The notes below the pieces were generated by a model. It was not told the origin of the DNA and searched no databases. It saw only the letters and a list, made by a program, of their open reading frames with translations. From Pseudomonas putida (GTDB lineage Bacteria > Pseudomonadota > Gammaproteobacteria > Pseudomonadales > Pseudomonadaceae), in assembly GCF_002906855.1 (NCBI RefSeq), contig NZ_MINI01000038.1, forward strand, positions 248,001 to 312,000: a DNA stretch of 64,000 nucleotides. The letters run 5' to 3'. Position numbers and translations under genes: made by a program. Shown in pieces: positions 26,732 to 36,060 of this stretch. Each line of letters opens with the position of its first letter. The stretch's first letter is position 1.

Positions 26732-29020
26732 ATGAATGATCTGGCCAATTCCACAATGACCCCAAACTCCCCGCCCGTGCGGATTGACTTCAATACGCCC
26801 GAGCTGCAACGCAAGCGCCGGATGCGCGCCCTCAAGGATCGCCTGACCCGCTGGTATGTACTGGTGGGCGGGCTAGCCGTATTGGCAGCTATCACGCTGA
26901 TCTTCTTCTACCTGGCTTATGTGGTGCTGCCACTGTTCCAGGGTGCCGAGCTGACCAGCAAAAAAGCCCTGGAGCCGACCTGGTTGCAACAGGATGCCGG
27001 CAAGCCACTGATGATCGCCCTTGAAGAGCAGAACCTGGTTGGCATGCGCGTTTCGGACAAGGGTCAGGCCATTTTCTTCGACACCAAAGGCGGTAAAGAA
27101 CTCAAGCATGTCGATCTGCCAGTGCCGGCAGGTACCCAGGTCACTTCGATCAGCGCCGACCAGCCGGGTAGCCCGCTGATCGTGCTCGGCCTGTCCAATG
27201 GTCAGGCACTGGTGTTCCACCACACCTACAAGATCACCTACCCGGACAACAAGAAGACCATCACCCCAGGTATCGACTACCCGTACGGCCAGGCGCCGTT
27301 CGTGCTCGATGAGCAGGGCCGTGCGCTGGAGCACGTGAGCGTCAACGTCAACGGCGAAACCCTGGTGCTGGCCGGTTCCACCGGTGCGCACCTGCAAGTG
27401 GTCGAGCTGTCGCAGACTGAAAACATGCTGACCGGTGAGACCAGCACTGAGCAGAACCGCATCGAATTGCCGCAGATGACCGAAGCGGTGAAGAACATCT
27501 TCATCGACCCGCGTCAGCAGTGGTTGTACGTGATCAACGGTCGCGCCACCGCCGATGTCTTCAGCCTGCGCGACAAGAGCCTCAATGGCCGCTACAAGCT
27601 GGCCGAAAGCGCCGACACCGAAGTCACCGCCACCGCCCAGCTGGTGGGCGGCATCTCGCTGATCATCGGTGACTCCAAGGGCGGCCTGGCCCAGTGGTTC
27701 ATGGCCCGCGACCCGGATGGCGAGCAGCGCTTCAAGCAGATCCGGACCTTCCAGTTGGGCAAGGCACCGATCGCGCAGATCGACGCCGAAGAGCGCCGCA
27801 AGGGCTTCATCGCCCTGGACTCCGACGGCAAGCTCGGCGTGTTCCACAGTACCGCGCACCGCACACTGCTGGTCGAGCAGGCTGCCGAAGGTGCAGGCAT
27901 CCTGGCCCTGTCGCCGCGAGCCAACCGCATCATCATCGAAGAAGGCGGCAAGCTGCTGCCGCTGAGCCTGCGCAACCCGCACCCGGAAATTTCCTTCAGT
28001 GCGCTGTGGGGCAAGGTCTGGTACGAAAACTACGACGAGCCTAAATACGTCTGGCAGTCGACCGCCTCGAACACCGACTTCGAGCCTAAGCTGAGCCTGT
28101 CGCCGCTGACCTTCGGTACCCTCAAGGCCGCGTTCTACGCAATGATCCTGGCGGCCCCGCTGGCCATTGCCGCTGCCATCTACACCGCCTACTTCATGGC
28201 CCCGGGCATGCGCCGCAAGGTCAAGCCGGTGATCGAACTGATGGAAGCGATGCCGACGGTGATCCTCGGCTTCTTCGCCGGCCTGTTCCTAGCCCCGTAC
28301 CTGGAAGGCCACCTGCCCGGCGTATTCAGCCTGTTCCTGATCATGCCCATCGGCATTCTGCTGGCAGGCTATACCTGGAGCCGCCTGCCAGAGTCGATCC
28401 GCCTGCGCATCCCGGATGGCTGGGAAGCGGCAATCTTGATCCCGGTGATCCTGGCGATCGGCTGGATGGCCCTGGCTGTCAGCCCGTACCTGGAAAGCTG
28501 GTTCTTCGGCGGTGACATGCGTCTGTGGATCGAGCACACCCTCGGCCTGCGCTATGACCAGCGCAACGCCATGGTGGTAGGTATCGCCATGGGCTTCGCG
28601 GTCATCCCGAACATCTACTCGATCGCCGAAGACGCCGTGTTCAGCGTGCCGCGCAGCCTGACCCTGGGCTCTCTGGCCCTGGGTGCCACGCCGTGGCAGA
28701 CCCTGACCCGCGTGGTCATCCTCACTGCCAGCCCGGGCATCTTCTCGGCGCTGATGATCGGCATGGGCCGTGCGGTGGGCGAGACCATGATCGTGCTGAT
28801 GGCCACCGGCAATACCCCGGTGATGGAACTGAACCTGTTCGAAGGCATGCGCACCCTGGCCGCCAACGTGGCGGTGGAAATGCCTGAGTCGGAAGTCGGC
28901 GGCAGCCACTATCGCGTGCTGTTCCTCGCCGCCCTCGTGCTGCTGATGTTCACCTTCGTCATGAACACCTTGGCCGAGCTGATTCGCCAGCGTCTGCGCA
29001 AGAAATACTCGTCGCTTTGA
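26732..29020 (+). CDS. pstC: Phosphate ABC transporter permease with large periplasmic insert
   Basis: Inner-membrane permease of the Pst importer, 762 residues against ~320 in E. coli. One helix (residues ~41-67) is followed by about 390 residues predicted outside the membrane, then the usual six-helix permease from ~463, with the EAA-type loop LGATPWQTLTRVVILTA. The insert contains repeated beta-rich segments. Long PstC/PstA are a known Pseudomonas feature. The ATG at 26732 lies so near the Pho box that transcription may start at it; the ATG at 26756 is an alternative. No strong ribosome-binding site is seen at either. Confidence 0.93.
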   Translation: MNDLANSTMTPNSPPVRIDFNTPELQRKRRMRALKDRLTRWYVLVGGLAVLAAITLIFFYLAYVVLPLFQGAELTSKKALEPTWLQQDAGKPLMIALEEQNLVGMRVSDKGQAIFFDTKGGKELKHVDLPVPAGTQVTSISADQPGSPLIVLGLSNGQALVFHHTYKITYPDNKKTITPGIDYPYGQAPFVLDEQGRALEHVSVNVNGETLVLAGSTGAHLQVVELSQTENMLTGETSTEQNRIELPQMTEAVKNIFIDPRQQWLYVINGRATADVFSLRDKSLNGRYKLAESADTEVTATAQLVGGISLIIGDSKGGLAQWFMARDPDGEQRFKQIRTFQLGKAPIAQIDAEERRKGFIALDSDGKLGVFHSTAHRTLLVEQAAEGAGILALSPRANRIIIEEGGKLLPLSLRNPHPEISFSALWGKVWYENYDEPKYVWQSTASNTDFEPKLSLSPLTFGTLKAAFYAMILAAPLAIAAAIYTAYFMAPGMRRKVKPVIELMEAMPTVILGFFAGLFLAPYLEGHLPGVFSLFLIMPIGILLAGYTWSRLPESIRLRIPDGWEAAILIPVILAIGWMALAVSPYLESWFFGGDMRLWIEHTLGLRYDQRNAMVVGIAMGFAVIPNIYSIAEDAVFSVPRSLTLGSLALGATPWQTLTRVVILTASPGIFSALMIGMGRAVGETMIVLMATGNTPVMELNLFEGMRTLAANVAVEMPESEVGGSHYRVLFLAALVLLMFTFVMNTLAELIRQRLRKKYSSL

Positions 29021-29037
29021 TAGAAAGGTAGCGATCC

Positions 29038-30708
29038 GTGAAAAAGGATTCCCTCAAAGGCTGGTTCAAGAGCGGCGCCCCAGGCGTCTGGATCAGCGGT
29101 GGCGCGGTGGCCATGGCGGTGATCATGACCGTCGGCCTGCTGGCGGTGATCGCCGTGCGCGGCCTGGGCCACTTCTGGCCGGCCGACCTGATCCAGGCCA
29201 CCTACAAGGTGCCTGGCCAGGCCGACCATGTCGTCATCGGCGAAGTGGTGCAGAAGGAAGAAGTGCCGCGTGCCCGGCTCAAGGGCGCCGGCCTGCCGGT
29301 GCCGGACGACGGCCCGGAGTTCATGACCCGCGAGCTGATCAAGGTGGGTAACCGTGACCTCAATGGCAACGACTTCACCTGGGTGGTCGGCGACTGGCTG
29401 GTCGACGAGCAGAGCCCGGCCGACCTGATCGCCCTGGAGCGCCGCGAGTGGGGCAACTACTACGGCTACCTGGTCAGCGTCAAGGAAGAGGGCCGCGTGG
29501 TTGCCCAAGGCCCGGAGGCCTGGAGCGAGCTGCAAGCCCGTCTCAAGCGTGCCAACCAGCTCAACAGCGAACTGCAAACCCTCGAAAAGAAAGACATCGG
29601 TGCCATCAACCATGGCCTCGAACGCCTGCGCCTGCACGGTCGCAAGCTGGAACTGGACGGCAAGCTGGACGCCGCCGCCCAGGCCGACATGGACGCCGAA
29701 CGCGCCGAACTGAACAGCCGTTACAAGGCCATCGAGGACCGCCTGCTGGGCCTGCACCAGGCCTTCGCCCGCGATAGCCTGGTGGCCCGCGACGGCAACG
29801 GCCGTGAAGTGGAAATCAACCTGAGCAAGGTGGTACACGCCATCCAGCCGAACGGCATGTCTGGCTTCAGCAAGATGGGCACCTACTTCACCAAGGTCTG
29901 GGATTTCCTCAGTGATGACCCGCGTGAGGCCAACACCGAGGGTGGTATCTTCCCGGCGATTTTCGGCACCGTGATGATGACCCTGATCATGGCCGTGATC
30001 GTCACGCCGTTTGGCGTGCTGGCTGCGGTCTACCTGCGCGAATACGCCAGGCAAGGCCCGGTGACCCGCCTGATCCGTATCGCGGTGAACAACCTGGCCG
30101 GCGTACCGGCGATCGTCTACGGCGTGTTCGGCCTGGGCTTCTTCGTCTATGTGCTGGGCGGCTCGATCGACCGCCTGTTCTTCCCTGAAGCGCTGCCGGC
30201 ACCGACCTTGGGTACCCCAGGCCTGCTGTGGGCTTCGCTGACCCTGGCGCTGCTGGCCGTTCCGGTGGTGATCGTGGCCACCGAGGAAGGCCTGGCGCGG
30301 ATCCCGCGGACCGTGCGTGAAGGCTCCCTGGCCTTGGGTGCGACCAAGGCCGAAACCCTGTGGAAGATCGTTCTGCCGATGGCCAGCCCGGCCATGATGA
30401 CCGGCATGATCCTCGCCGTGGCCCGCGCCGCCGGTGAAGTGGCGCCGCTGATGCTGGTGGGTGTAGTGAAGCTGGCGCCATCGCTGCCGCTGGACGGCAA
30501 CTACCCGTACCTGCACCTGGACCAGAAGATCATGCACCTGGGCTTCCATATCTACGACGTCGGCTTCCAGAGCCCGAACGTCGAAGCGGCGCGCCCGCTG
30601 GTATATGCCACCGCGCTGCTGCTGGTGCTGGTGATCGCCACCCTCAACCTGTCGGCGGTGTGGATACGTAACCACCTGCGCGAGAAGTACAAGGCGCTCG
30701 ACAGCTGA
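29038..30708 (+). CDS. pstA: Phosphate ABC transporter permease with periplasmic insert
   Basis: Second Pst permease, 556 residues against ~296 in E. coli. A first helix at about residues 20-45, a ~250-residue charged insert including a coiled-coil-like stretch (LQARLKRANQLNSELQTLEKK), then the permease from ~301 with LGATKAETLWKIVLPMASPA, the EAA loop that contacts PstB. The start is GTG with AAAGG upstream, 17 bases after pstC. Like PstC it is enlarged on the periplasmic side. Confidence 0.94.
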   Translation: MKKDSLKGWFKSGAPGVWISGGAVAMAVIMTVGLLAVIAVRGLGHFWPADLIQATYKVPGQADHVVIGEVVQKEEVPRARLKGAGLPVPDDGPEFMTRELIKVGNRDLNGNDFTWVVGDWLVDEQSPADLIALERREWGNYYGYLVSVKEEGRVVAQGPEAWSELQARLKRANQLNSELQTLEKKDIGAINHGLERLRLHGRKLELDGKLDAAAQADMDAERAELNSRYKAIEDRLLGLHQAFARDSLVARDGNGREVEINLSKVVHAIQPNGMSGFSKMGTYFTKVWDFLSDDPREANTEGGIFPAIFGTVMMTLIMAVIVTPFGVLAAVYLREYARQGPVTRLIRIAVNNLAGVPAIVYGVFGLGFFVYVLGGSIDRLFFPEALPAPTLGTPGLLWASLTLALLAVPVVIVATEEGLARIPRTVREGSLALGATKAETLWKIVLPMASPAMMTGMILAVARAAGEVAPLMLVGVVKLAPSLPLDGNYPYLHLDQKIMHLGFHIYDVGFQSPNVEAARPLVYATALLLVLVIATLNLSAVWIRNHLREKYKALDS

Positions 30709-30781
30709 ACCTGAATTGCAAGCGTGCCGCCTGCCAGCCGGGCGGCCCTTTGAAACGAATTGAAAGCGTATGGAGTTGACC

Positions 30782-31615
30782 ATGCAGAACGAATCCCACA
30801 CCCGCAGCATCGACATGTCTGCCCTGGGTCGCGACAAGCAGGGCCTGCGCCTGGCCGAAGAAACCGTGGCCATCGAAGTGCCGGGCCTGAGCTTGTTCTA
30901 CGGTGACAAGCAAGCCCTGTTCGACGTGCAGATGAACATCCCCAAGCAGCGCGTGACCGCCTTCATCGGCCCGTCCGGCTGCGGCAAGTCGACCCTGCTG
31001 CGCACCTTCAACCGCATGAACGACCTGGTCGACGGCTGCCGCGTGGAAGGCGCCATCAACCTGTACGGCAACAACATCTACCGCAAGGGCGAAGACGTGG
31101 CCGAGCTGCGTCGCCGGGTGGGTATGGTGTTCCAGAAGCCCAACCCGTTCCCCAAGACCATTTACGAGAACGTGGTCTACGGCCTGCGTATCCAGGGCAT
31201 CAACAAGAAGCGCGTGCTCGATGAGGCCGTAGAGTGGGCTTTGAAGGGCGCCGCCCTGTGGGAGGAGGTCAAGGACCGCCTGCACGAGTCCGCCCTGGGC
31301 CTGTCCGGCGGCCAGCAGCAGCGCCTGGTGATCGCCCGTACCATTGCCGTCGAGCCGGAAGTACTGCTGCTCGACGAACCTTGCTCGGCGCTGGACCCGA
31401 TCTCGACGCTGAAGGTCGAAGAGCTGATCTACGAACTGAAATCCAAGTACACCATCGTCATCGTGACCCACAACATGCAACAGGCGGCCCGTGTTTCGGA
31501 CTACACCGCGTTCATGTACATGGGCAAACTGGTCGAATTCGGTGATACCGACACCCTGTTCACCAACCCGGCGAAGAAGCAGACCGAAGACTACATCACC
31601 GGTCGTTACGGCTAA
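30782..31615 (+). CDS. pstB: Phosphate ABC transporter ATPase
   Basis: ATPase energising PstCA, 277 residues. Walker [11 protein letters not shown]-loop [10 protein letters not shown], signature LSGGQQQR, Walker [14 protein letters not shown] and the switch histidine in IVTHNMQQ are all present. The ATG at 30782 follows TGGAG. It also takes part, with PhoU, in signalling phosphate sufficiency to PhoR. Confidence 0.97.
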   Translation: MQNESHTRSIDMSALGRDKQGLRLAEETVAIEVPGLSLFYGDKQALFDVQMNIPKQRVTAFIGPSGCGKSTLLRTFNRMNDLVDGCRVEGAINLYGNNIYRKGEDVAELRRRVGMVFQKPNPFPKTIYENVVYGLRIQGINKKRVLDEAVEWALKGAALWEEVKDRLHESALGLSGGQQQRLVIARTIAVEPEVLLLDEPCSALDPISTLKVEELIYELKSKYTIVIVTHNMQQAARVSDYTAFMYMGKLVEFGDTDTLFTNPAKKQTEDYITGRYG

Positions 31616-31680
31616 GGCCGCTTTGCCCTGGGAACGATACGAACTACTTGAAGCTTGCAGCTGCTTCGCGGAGCGAACAC

Positions 31681-32448
31681 ATGATCAACAAAGAAAGCCT
31701 GACGCACCATATTTCCCAGCAGTTCAACGCCGAACTCGAAGAGGTGCGCAGCCACTTGCTGGCCATGGGTGGCCTGGTCGAGAAGCAGGTGAACGATGCC
31801 GTTACCGCGCTGATCGAGGCCGACTCGGGTCTGGCCCAGCAGGTGCGTGAAGTCGACGATCAGATCAATCAGATGGAGCGCAACATCGACGAGGAGTGCC
31901 TGCGCATCCTCGCCCGCCGCCAACCGGCGGCCTCCGACCTGCGCCTGATCATCAGCATCTCCAAGTCGGTGATCGACCTTGAGCGTATCGGTGACGAATC
32001 GACCAAGATCGCCCGCCGCGCCATCCAGCTGTGCGAGGAAGGCGAGTCGCCGCGTGGCTACGTCGAGGTGCGCCACATCGGCGACCAGGTGCGCAATATG
32101 GTGCGCGACGCCCTCGATGCCTTCGCCCGCTTCGACGCCGACCTGGCGCTGGCGGTGGCCCAGTACGACAAGACCATCGACCGCGAGTACAAGACCGCCC
32201 TTCGCGAACTGGTCACCTACATGATGGAAGATCCGCGTTCGATCACGCGGGTGCTCAGCGTGATCTGGGTGTTGCGTTCGCTGGAGCGCATCGGCGACCA
32301 CGCGCGCAACATCTCGGAGCTGGTGATTTACCTGGTGCGCGGTACCGACGTACGTCACATGGGCCTCAAGCGCATGAAGGCAGAGGTCGAAGGCACTGTG
32401 GGTGACGCCGAAATTGCTAATGTTCCGGGCAAACCTGACGATAAATAA
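31681..32448 (+). CDS. phoU: Phosphate transport regulator PhoU
   Basis: 255-residue protein with two PhoU helical bundles; the metal-binding ExxxDxxxD-type motifs appear as ALIEADSGLAQQVREVDDQIN and ISKSVIDLERIGDESTKIA, repeated as LRSLERIGDHARNIS. It connects Pst transport activity to PhoR and represses the Pho regulon in high phosphate. It ends the pstCAB-phoU operon before a terminator. Confidence 0.97.
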   Translation: MINKESLTHHISQQFNAELEEVRSHLLAMGGLVEKQVNDAVTALIEADSGLAQQVREVDDQINQMERNIDEECLRILARRQPAASDLRLIISISKSVIDLERIGDESTKIARRAIQLCEEGESPRGYVEVRHIGDQVRNMVRDALDAFARFDADLALAVAQYDKTIDREYKTALRELVTYMMEDPRSITRVLSVIWVLRSLERIGDHARNISELVIYLVRGTDVRHMGLKRMKAEVEGTVGDAEIANVPGKPDDK

Positions 32449-32467
32449 GATTGCTCCCGAGCATCGA

Positions 32468-32491
32468 CGCCCGGCCCGTGCCGGGCGTTTT
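32468..32491 (+). terminator. Rho-independent terminator of pstCAB-phoU
   Basis: CGCCCGGC-CCGT-GCCGGGCG forms a perfect 8-bp stem followed by TTTT, 19 bp after the phoU stop. Confidence 0.88.
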
Positions 32492-32612
32492 CGTGTGTGG
32501 CAGAGCAATCAGCAGGCACCCGCGAACGATGCGAAGAAGTCCCGGCGTGACCCTAGAGTTGGCAAGTGGCCACCATTGCGCGGTAGGCTAGTCGGGTACA
32601 AGAGGAGTATCG

Positions 32613-33512
32613 ATGAGTAAAGTCAATGTGCTGGTCGTGGATGACGCACCGTTCATTCGTGACCTGGTGAGGAAGTGCCTGCGCAATGCCTTCCCGGGCA
32701 TGGTCATCGAAGACGCGGTCAACGGTCGCAAGGCCATGGCCATGCTGGGCAAGGAACCGTTCGACCTGGTGCTGTGCGACTGGGAGATGCCAGAGATGTC
32801 TGGCCTCGAACTGCTGACCTGGTGCCGTCAGCAGCCGGAGATGAAGGACCTGCAATTCATCATGGTGACCAGCCGTGGTGACAAGGAGAACGTGATCCAG
32901 GCCATCCAGGCCGGCGTCTCCGACTTTGTCGGCAAGCCGTTCACCAACGAACAGCTGTTGACCAAGGTGAAAAAAGCCCTGAGCAAGATCGGCAAGCTGG
33001 AAAGCCTGATGGCCGGTGCACCGGCACGGGTGAATTCGGCATTTGCCAACGACTCGCTGAGTGCACTGACCGGTGGCAAGCCTGAAGCGGCCAAGGTGGC
33101 GGCCCCTGCTGCCGCGCCGGCCAAGCCTTTGCTCAATGCGCCGAAGCCGCAGACTGCGGCGGCTGCGGCCCAGGCCGGGCGGGGGCAGGGCCAGTTGCGC
33201 CTGGCCAGCGGCACGCAGCCCTGCGTGATCAAGGCGCTGAGCCTCAAGGAAGCGTTGCTGGTGGTACGTCGCAGTGCCGCGTTGCCACAGGTGCTGGAGG
33301 GCGCAGTGCTCGACCTGGAGCAGGGCGAGAATGCCGAAGTGGCGCGCCTGAACGGCTATCTGCACGCCATCGCGGCGCTGGAGCCCAAGCCAGAAAGTGA
33401 CTGGCTGCAGCTGACCTTCAAGTTCGTCGACCAGGATGCGCAGAAACTCGACTACCTGTCGCGCCTGATTGCCCGCGGGACCCAGCAGAAGCACTTCACC
33501 CCCGGCGCTTGA
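32613..33512 (+). CDS. Response regulator with C-terminal PilZ-like domain
   Basis: A 299-residue protein. The N-terminal receiver (1-125) has D10/D11, the phosphorylatable D56 in CDWEMPEMSG, and a lysine in FVGKPF. An Ala/Pro/Lys-rich linker (~140-195) leads to a C-terminal domain whose end (LQLTFKFVDQDAQKLDYLSRLIARG) resembles PilZ-type domains, though the usual RxxxR c-di-GMP motif is not obvious. No DNA-binding domain and no adjacent kinase. It occupies the place of PA5364 between phoU and the M23 peptidase in P. aeruginosa. Confidence 0.82.
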   Translation: MSKVNVLVVDDAPFIRDLVRKCLRNAFPGMVIEDAVNGRKAMAMLGKEPFDLVLCDWEMPEMSGLELLTWCRQQPEMKDLQFIMVTSRGDKENVIQAIQAGVSDFVGKPFTNEQLLTKVKKALSKIGKLESLMAGAPARVNSAFANDSLSALTGGKPEAAKVAAPAAAPAKPLLNAPKPQTAAAAAQAGRGQGQLRLASGTQPCVIKALSLKEALLVVRRSAALPQVLEGAVLDLEQGENAEVARLNGYLHAIAALEPKPESDWLQLTFKFVDQDAQKLDYLSRLIARGTQQKHFTPGA

Positions 33513-33532
33513 TCAAGGCCATAAACAGATCC

Positions 33533-33605
33533 CTTGTAGGAGCGTGTTTGCCCCGCGAACACCGGCAAAGCCGGTGCCAGTCACCGCGCTGCCCGCTTCT
33601 ACAGG
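33533..33605. repeat. REP element
   Basis: TTGTAGGAGCGTGTTTGCC, CCGCGAACACCGG and CAAAGCCGGTGCC match the P. putida REP unit (ACCGGC-AAA-GCCGGT stem); CCCGCTTCTACAGGG follows in inverse orientation. It lies between the response regulator and the peptidase gene. Confidence 0.8.
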
Positions 33606-33686
33606 GTTCTTCCGACCAGCTGCAATACCGCTCCCAAATCCCGCTGCTAGTCTTCGACAGACCATACCTGTCAAAAAGCCACCATC

Positions 33687-34589
33687 ATGCCAGCCGCCGC
33701 CCGCTTGCTGCTTTTCTGTGCCTTGCTTTCAGCTTCGGCGTCGAGCATGGGCAAGACGATCTACAAGACCGTCGACAACTCCGGCGTGGTCTCGTACTCC
33801 GACCGCTACAGCCCGGGGGCGAAAACCTTCGAGCTCAGCGAGCCGATCCTCGATCACATCGATGGCAAGGTGCGCTTGCAGGCCGAAACCTTCCCGGGCG
33901 GCGTGCGCTTCATGGTGCGCAATGACTTGTATGTGCCGATGCAGGTCGAGTTGCGTATCGACAAGCTGACCAACGCTTTCGGTGGCAACCAGCCGCGCAA
34001 CATCCGCGCCGTGGTGGGGCCGCGTTCGAGCAAGGTGCTGAGTTCGGTGCTGGCCGCGCCCGGTGGCAAGTTGCAGTACGCCACAAGCTTCCAGTACGCC
34101 ATGGGCGACCCTGGCCAGCGTTCTTTGGCTTACCGCTACCCGTTTCCCTGGAAGGGCGGGCCATTTCGCCTGACCCAGGGGCCCAACGGACGTTTCAGCC
34201 ACTTCGGCCCCAGGAGCCGCTATGCGATGGACATCGCCATGCCGGAGGGCACGCCGATCATCGCCGCCCGAGGTGGGATGGTGGTTAAGGTCGAGAATGG
34301 CCAGAGTGGACGGGGCACCAACCCAGGGGGCAATTTCGTGCGGATTCTGCACCCCGACGGCACCATGGGCGTGTATCTGCATTTGATGCGTGGTTCGGTG
34401 GCGGTGCGCGAAGGGCAGCAGGTGGTGGTCGGGCAGGCCCTGGCCAAATCAGGCAATACCGGTAACAGCACCGGCCCCCACCTGCATTTCGTGGTGCAGC
34501 GCAATGTGGGCTTGGCGCTGGAATCGATACCGTTCCAGTTCGACCGGCCGCTTGGCGGGTTGCCGGACTTCACCGCCGGCAACCCCTAG
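33687..34589 (+). CDS. Secreted M23 (LytM) peptidase
   Basis: A 300-residue exported protein. Signal peptide (MPAAARLLLFCALLSASASS), a short DUF4124-like segment (KTIYKTVDNSGVVSYSDR), a beta-rich middle, then the M23 domain from ~170. GPHLHF supplies the HxH zinc/catalytic pair and MDIAMPEGTP the aspartate; the first zinc histidine may be the H in RFSHFG rather than the usual HxxxD. Active members cut cell-wall peptide cross-links; others only activate amidases. It converges on the CNNM/CBS gene with a two-base gap. Confidence 0.88.
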   Translation: MPAAARLLLFCALLSASASSMGKTIYKTVDNSGVVSYSDRYSPGAKTFELSEPILDHIDGKVRLQAETFPGGVRFMVRNDLYVPMQVELRIDKLTNAFGGNQPRNIRAVVGPRSSKVLSSVLAAPGGKLQYATSFQYAMGDPGQRSLAYRYPFPWKGGPFRLTQGPNGRFSHFGPRSRYAMDIAMPEGTPIIAARGGMVVKVENGQSGRGTNPGGNFVRILHPDGTMGVYLHLMRGSVAVREGQQVVVGQALAKSGNTGNSTGPHLHFVVQRNVGLALESIPFQFDRPLGGLPDFTAGNP

Positions 34590-34591
34590 GG

Positions 34592-35932
34592 TCAGTCGAG
34601 TTTCAGAACCTTGGCCAGGACGATCTTCGGCCCTTTCATCTTCTTGATGATGATGCGCAGGCCTTCGACTTCCAGCACTTCCTCTTCCTCGGGCACGCGC
34701 TTGAGGGTCTCGTAGACCAGGCCGGCGAGGGTTTCTGCCTCGATGTGGTCGAGGTCGACACCGAGAAGGCGCTCGACCTTGAACAGCGGCGTGTCGCCCC
34801 GCACCAGCAGTTTGCCTGGCTGGTAGGCGAGGATGCCGCGTTCGGTCTTGCGGTGTTCGTCCTGGATGTCACCCACCAGCACTTCCAGCACGTCTTCCAT
34901 GGTCAGGTAGCCGATCACCTTGCCGTCGGCTTCCTCTACCAACACGAAGTGCGCGCCGCCCTTGCGGAACTGCTCCAGCAGCTGGGACAGCGGCATGTGC
35001 CGCGATACGCGCTCCAGCGGGCGGGCCAGGTCGTCCAGGTCGATGGTTGCGGGCAGGTGTTCGAGTTCGGCCAGCTCCAGCAGCAAGTCCTTGATGTGCA
35101 GCAGGCCGATGAATTCCTCGCGCTCGGCGTCGTACACCGGGTAGCGGCTGAACTTGTGCCGGCGTACCAGGGCGAGGATTTCCTTGAGCGGGGCATGGGC
35201 GTCGATGCTGACCATATCCTCACGCGAGTTGGCCCAGTCCACCACTTCCAGCTCGCCCATTTCCACGGCAGAAGCGAGTACGCGCATGCCTTGGTCGCTC
35301 GGGTCCTGGCCACGGCTGGAGTGCAGGATCAGCTTGAGTTCTTCGCGGCTGTAGTGGTGCTCATGGTGCGGGCCCGGCTCACCCTGGCCAGCGATGCGCA
35401 GGATGGTGTTGGCGCTGGCGTTGAGCAGGTAGATGGCCGGGTACATGGTCCAGTAGAACAGGTACAGCGGCACGGCGGTCCACAGCGACAGCAGCTCGGG
35501 CTTGCGGATTGCCCACGACTTGGGCGCCAGTTCGCCGACCACGATGTGCAGGTACGAAATGACGAAGAAGGCGACGAAGAACGACACCGCTTTGACCAGT
35601 TCGGCGCTGTCCACGCCCAGGTAGGCCAGCAGCGGCTCCAGCAGGTGGGCAAAGGCCGGCTCACCGACCCAGCCCAGGCCCAGCGAGGCGAGGGTGATGC
35701 CCAGCTGGCAGGCGGACAGGTAGGCGTCGAGCTGGTTGTGTACCTTGCGCAGGATGCTGCCGCGCCAGCCATGCAGTTCGGCGATGGACTCGACGCGGGT
35801 GGCGCGCAGCTTGACCATGGCGAACTCGGCGGCAACGAAGAAGCCGTTGAGCAGCACCAGCAGGAAGGCGAAGATGATCATGCCGAAATCGGCGAATAAC
35901 GAGGCGAGGCTGATACCAGGGGAAGGGTCCAT
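34592..35932 (-). CDS. CNNM/CBS-domain membrane protein (HlyC/CorC family)
   Basis: A 446-residue protein once called haemolysin-like, now placed with CNNM/CorC magnesium or divalent-cation transporters. DUF21/CNNM membrane domain at ~15-195 (FAFLLVLLNGFFVAAEFAMVKLR), two CBS domains at ~215-340 (FSRYPVYDAEREEFIGLLHIKD, LTMEDVLEVLVGDIQDE) and a C-terminal CorC_HlyC domain. I used the ATG at 35932; the longer open frame runs over the phoR terminator and is spurious. Confidence 0.92.
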   Translation of the reverse strand: MDPSPGISLASLFADFGMIIFAFLLVLLNGFFVAAEFAMVKLRATRVESIAELHGWRGSILRKVHNQLDAYLSACQLGITLASLGLGWVGEPAFAHLLEPLLAYLGVDSAELVKAVSFFVAFFVISYLHIVVGELAPKSWAIRKPELLSLWTAVPLYLFYWTMYPAIYLLNASANTILRIAGQGEPGPHHEHHYSREELKLILHSSRGQDPSDQGMRVLASAVEMGELEVVDWANSREDMVSIDAHAPLKEILALVRRHKFSRYPVYDAEREEFIGLLHIKDLLLELAELEHLPATIDLDDLARPLERVSRHMPLSQLLEQFRKGGAHFVLVEEADGKVIGYLTMEDVLEVLVGDIQDEHRKTERGILAYQPGKLLVRGDTPLFKVERLLGVDLDHIEAETLAGLVYETLKRVPEEEEVLEVEGLRIIIKKMKGPKIVLAKVLKLD

Positions 35933-35970
35933 GATGGAGTTTTTACGGGGTCCGTCTTTGAGATAGAGAG

Positions 35971-35997
35971 AAAAAAAGTGCCAGCTCTTGCTGGCAC
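35971..35997 (-). terminator. Rho-independent terminator of phoBR
   Basis: On the minus strand GTGCCAGC-AAGA-GCTGGCAC is followed by seven T. A second stem, GGGCTGC-AAA-GCAGCCC, lies at about 36036-36052, directly after the phoR stop. Confidence 0.92.
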
Positions 35998-36060
35998 AGG
36001 GGATCCAATGTAGCGGCTGGGGCTGCAAAAGCAAAGGGCTGCAAAGCAGCCCCCGGCACC

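Noticed and set aside
32553..32590. Sigma-54-like sequence (GTTGGCAAGTGGCCACCATTGC) before the response regulator
   Set aside because: The GG and GC elements do not have the required 10-bp spacing with TTGC in register, so it does not qualify as a -24/-12 promoter.
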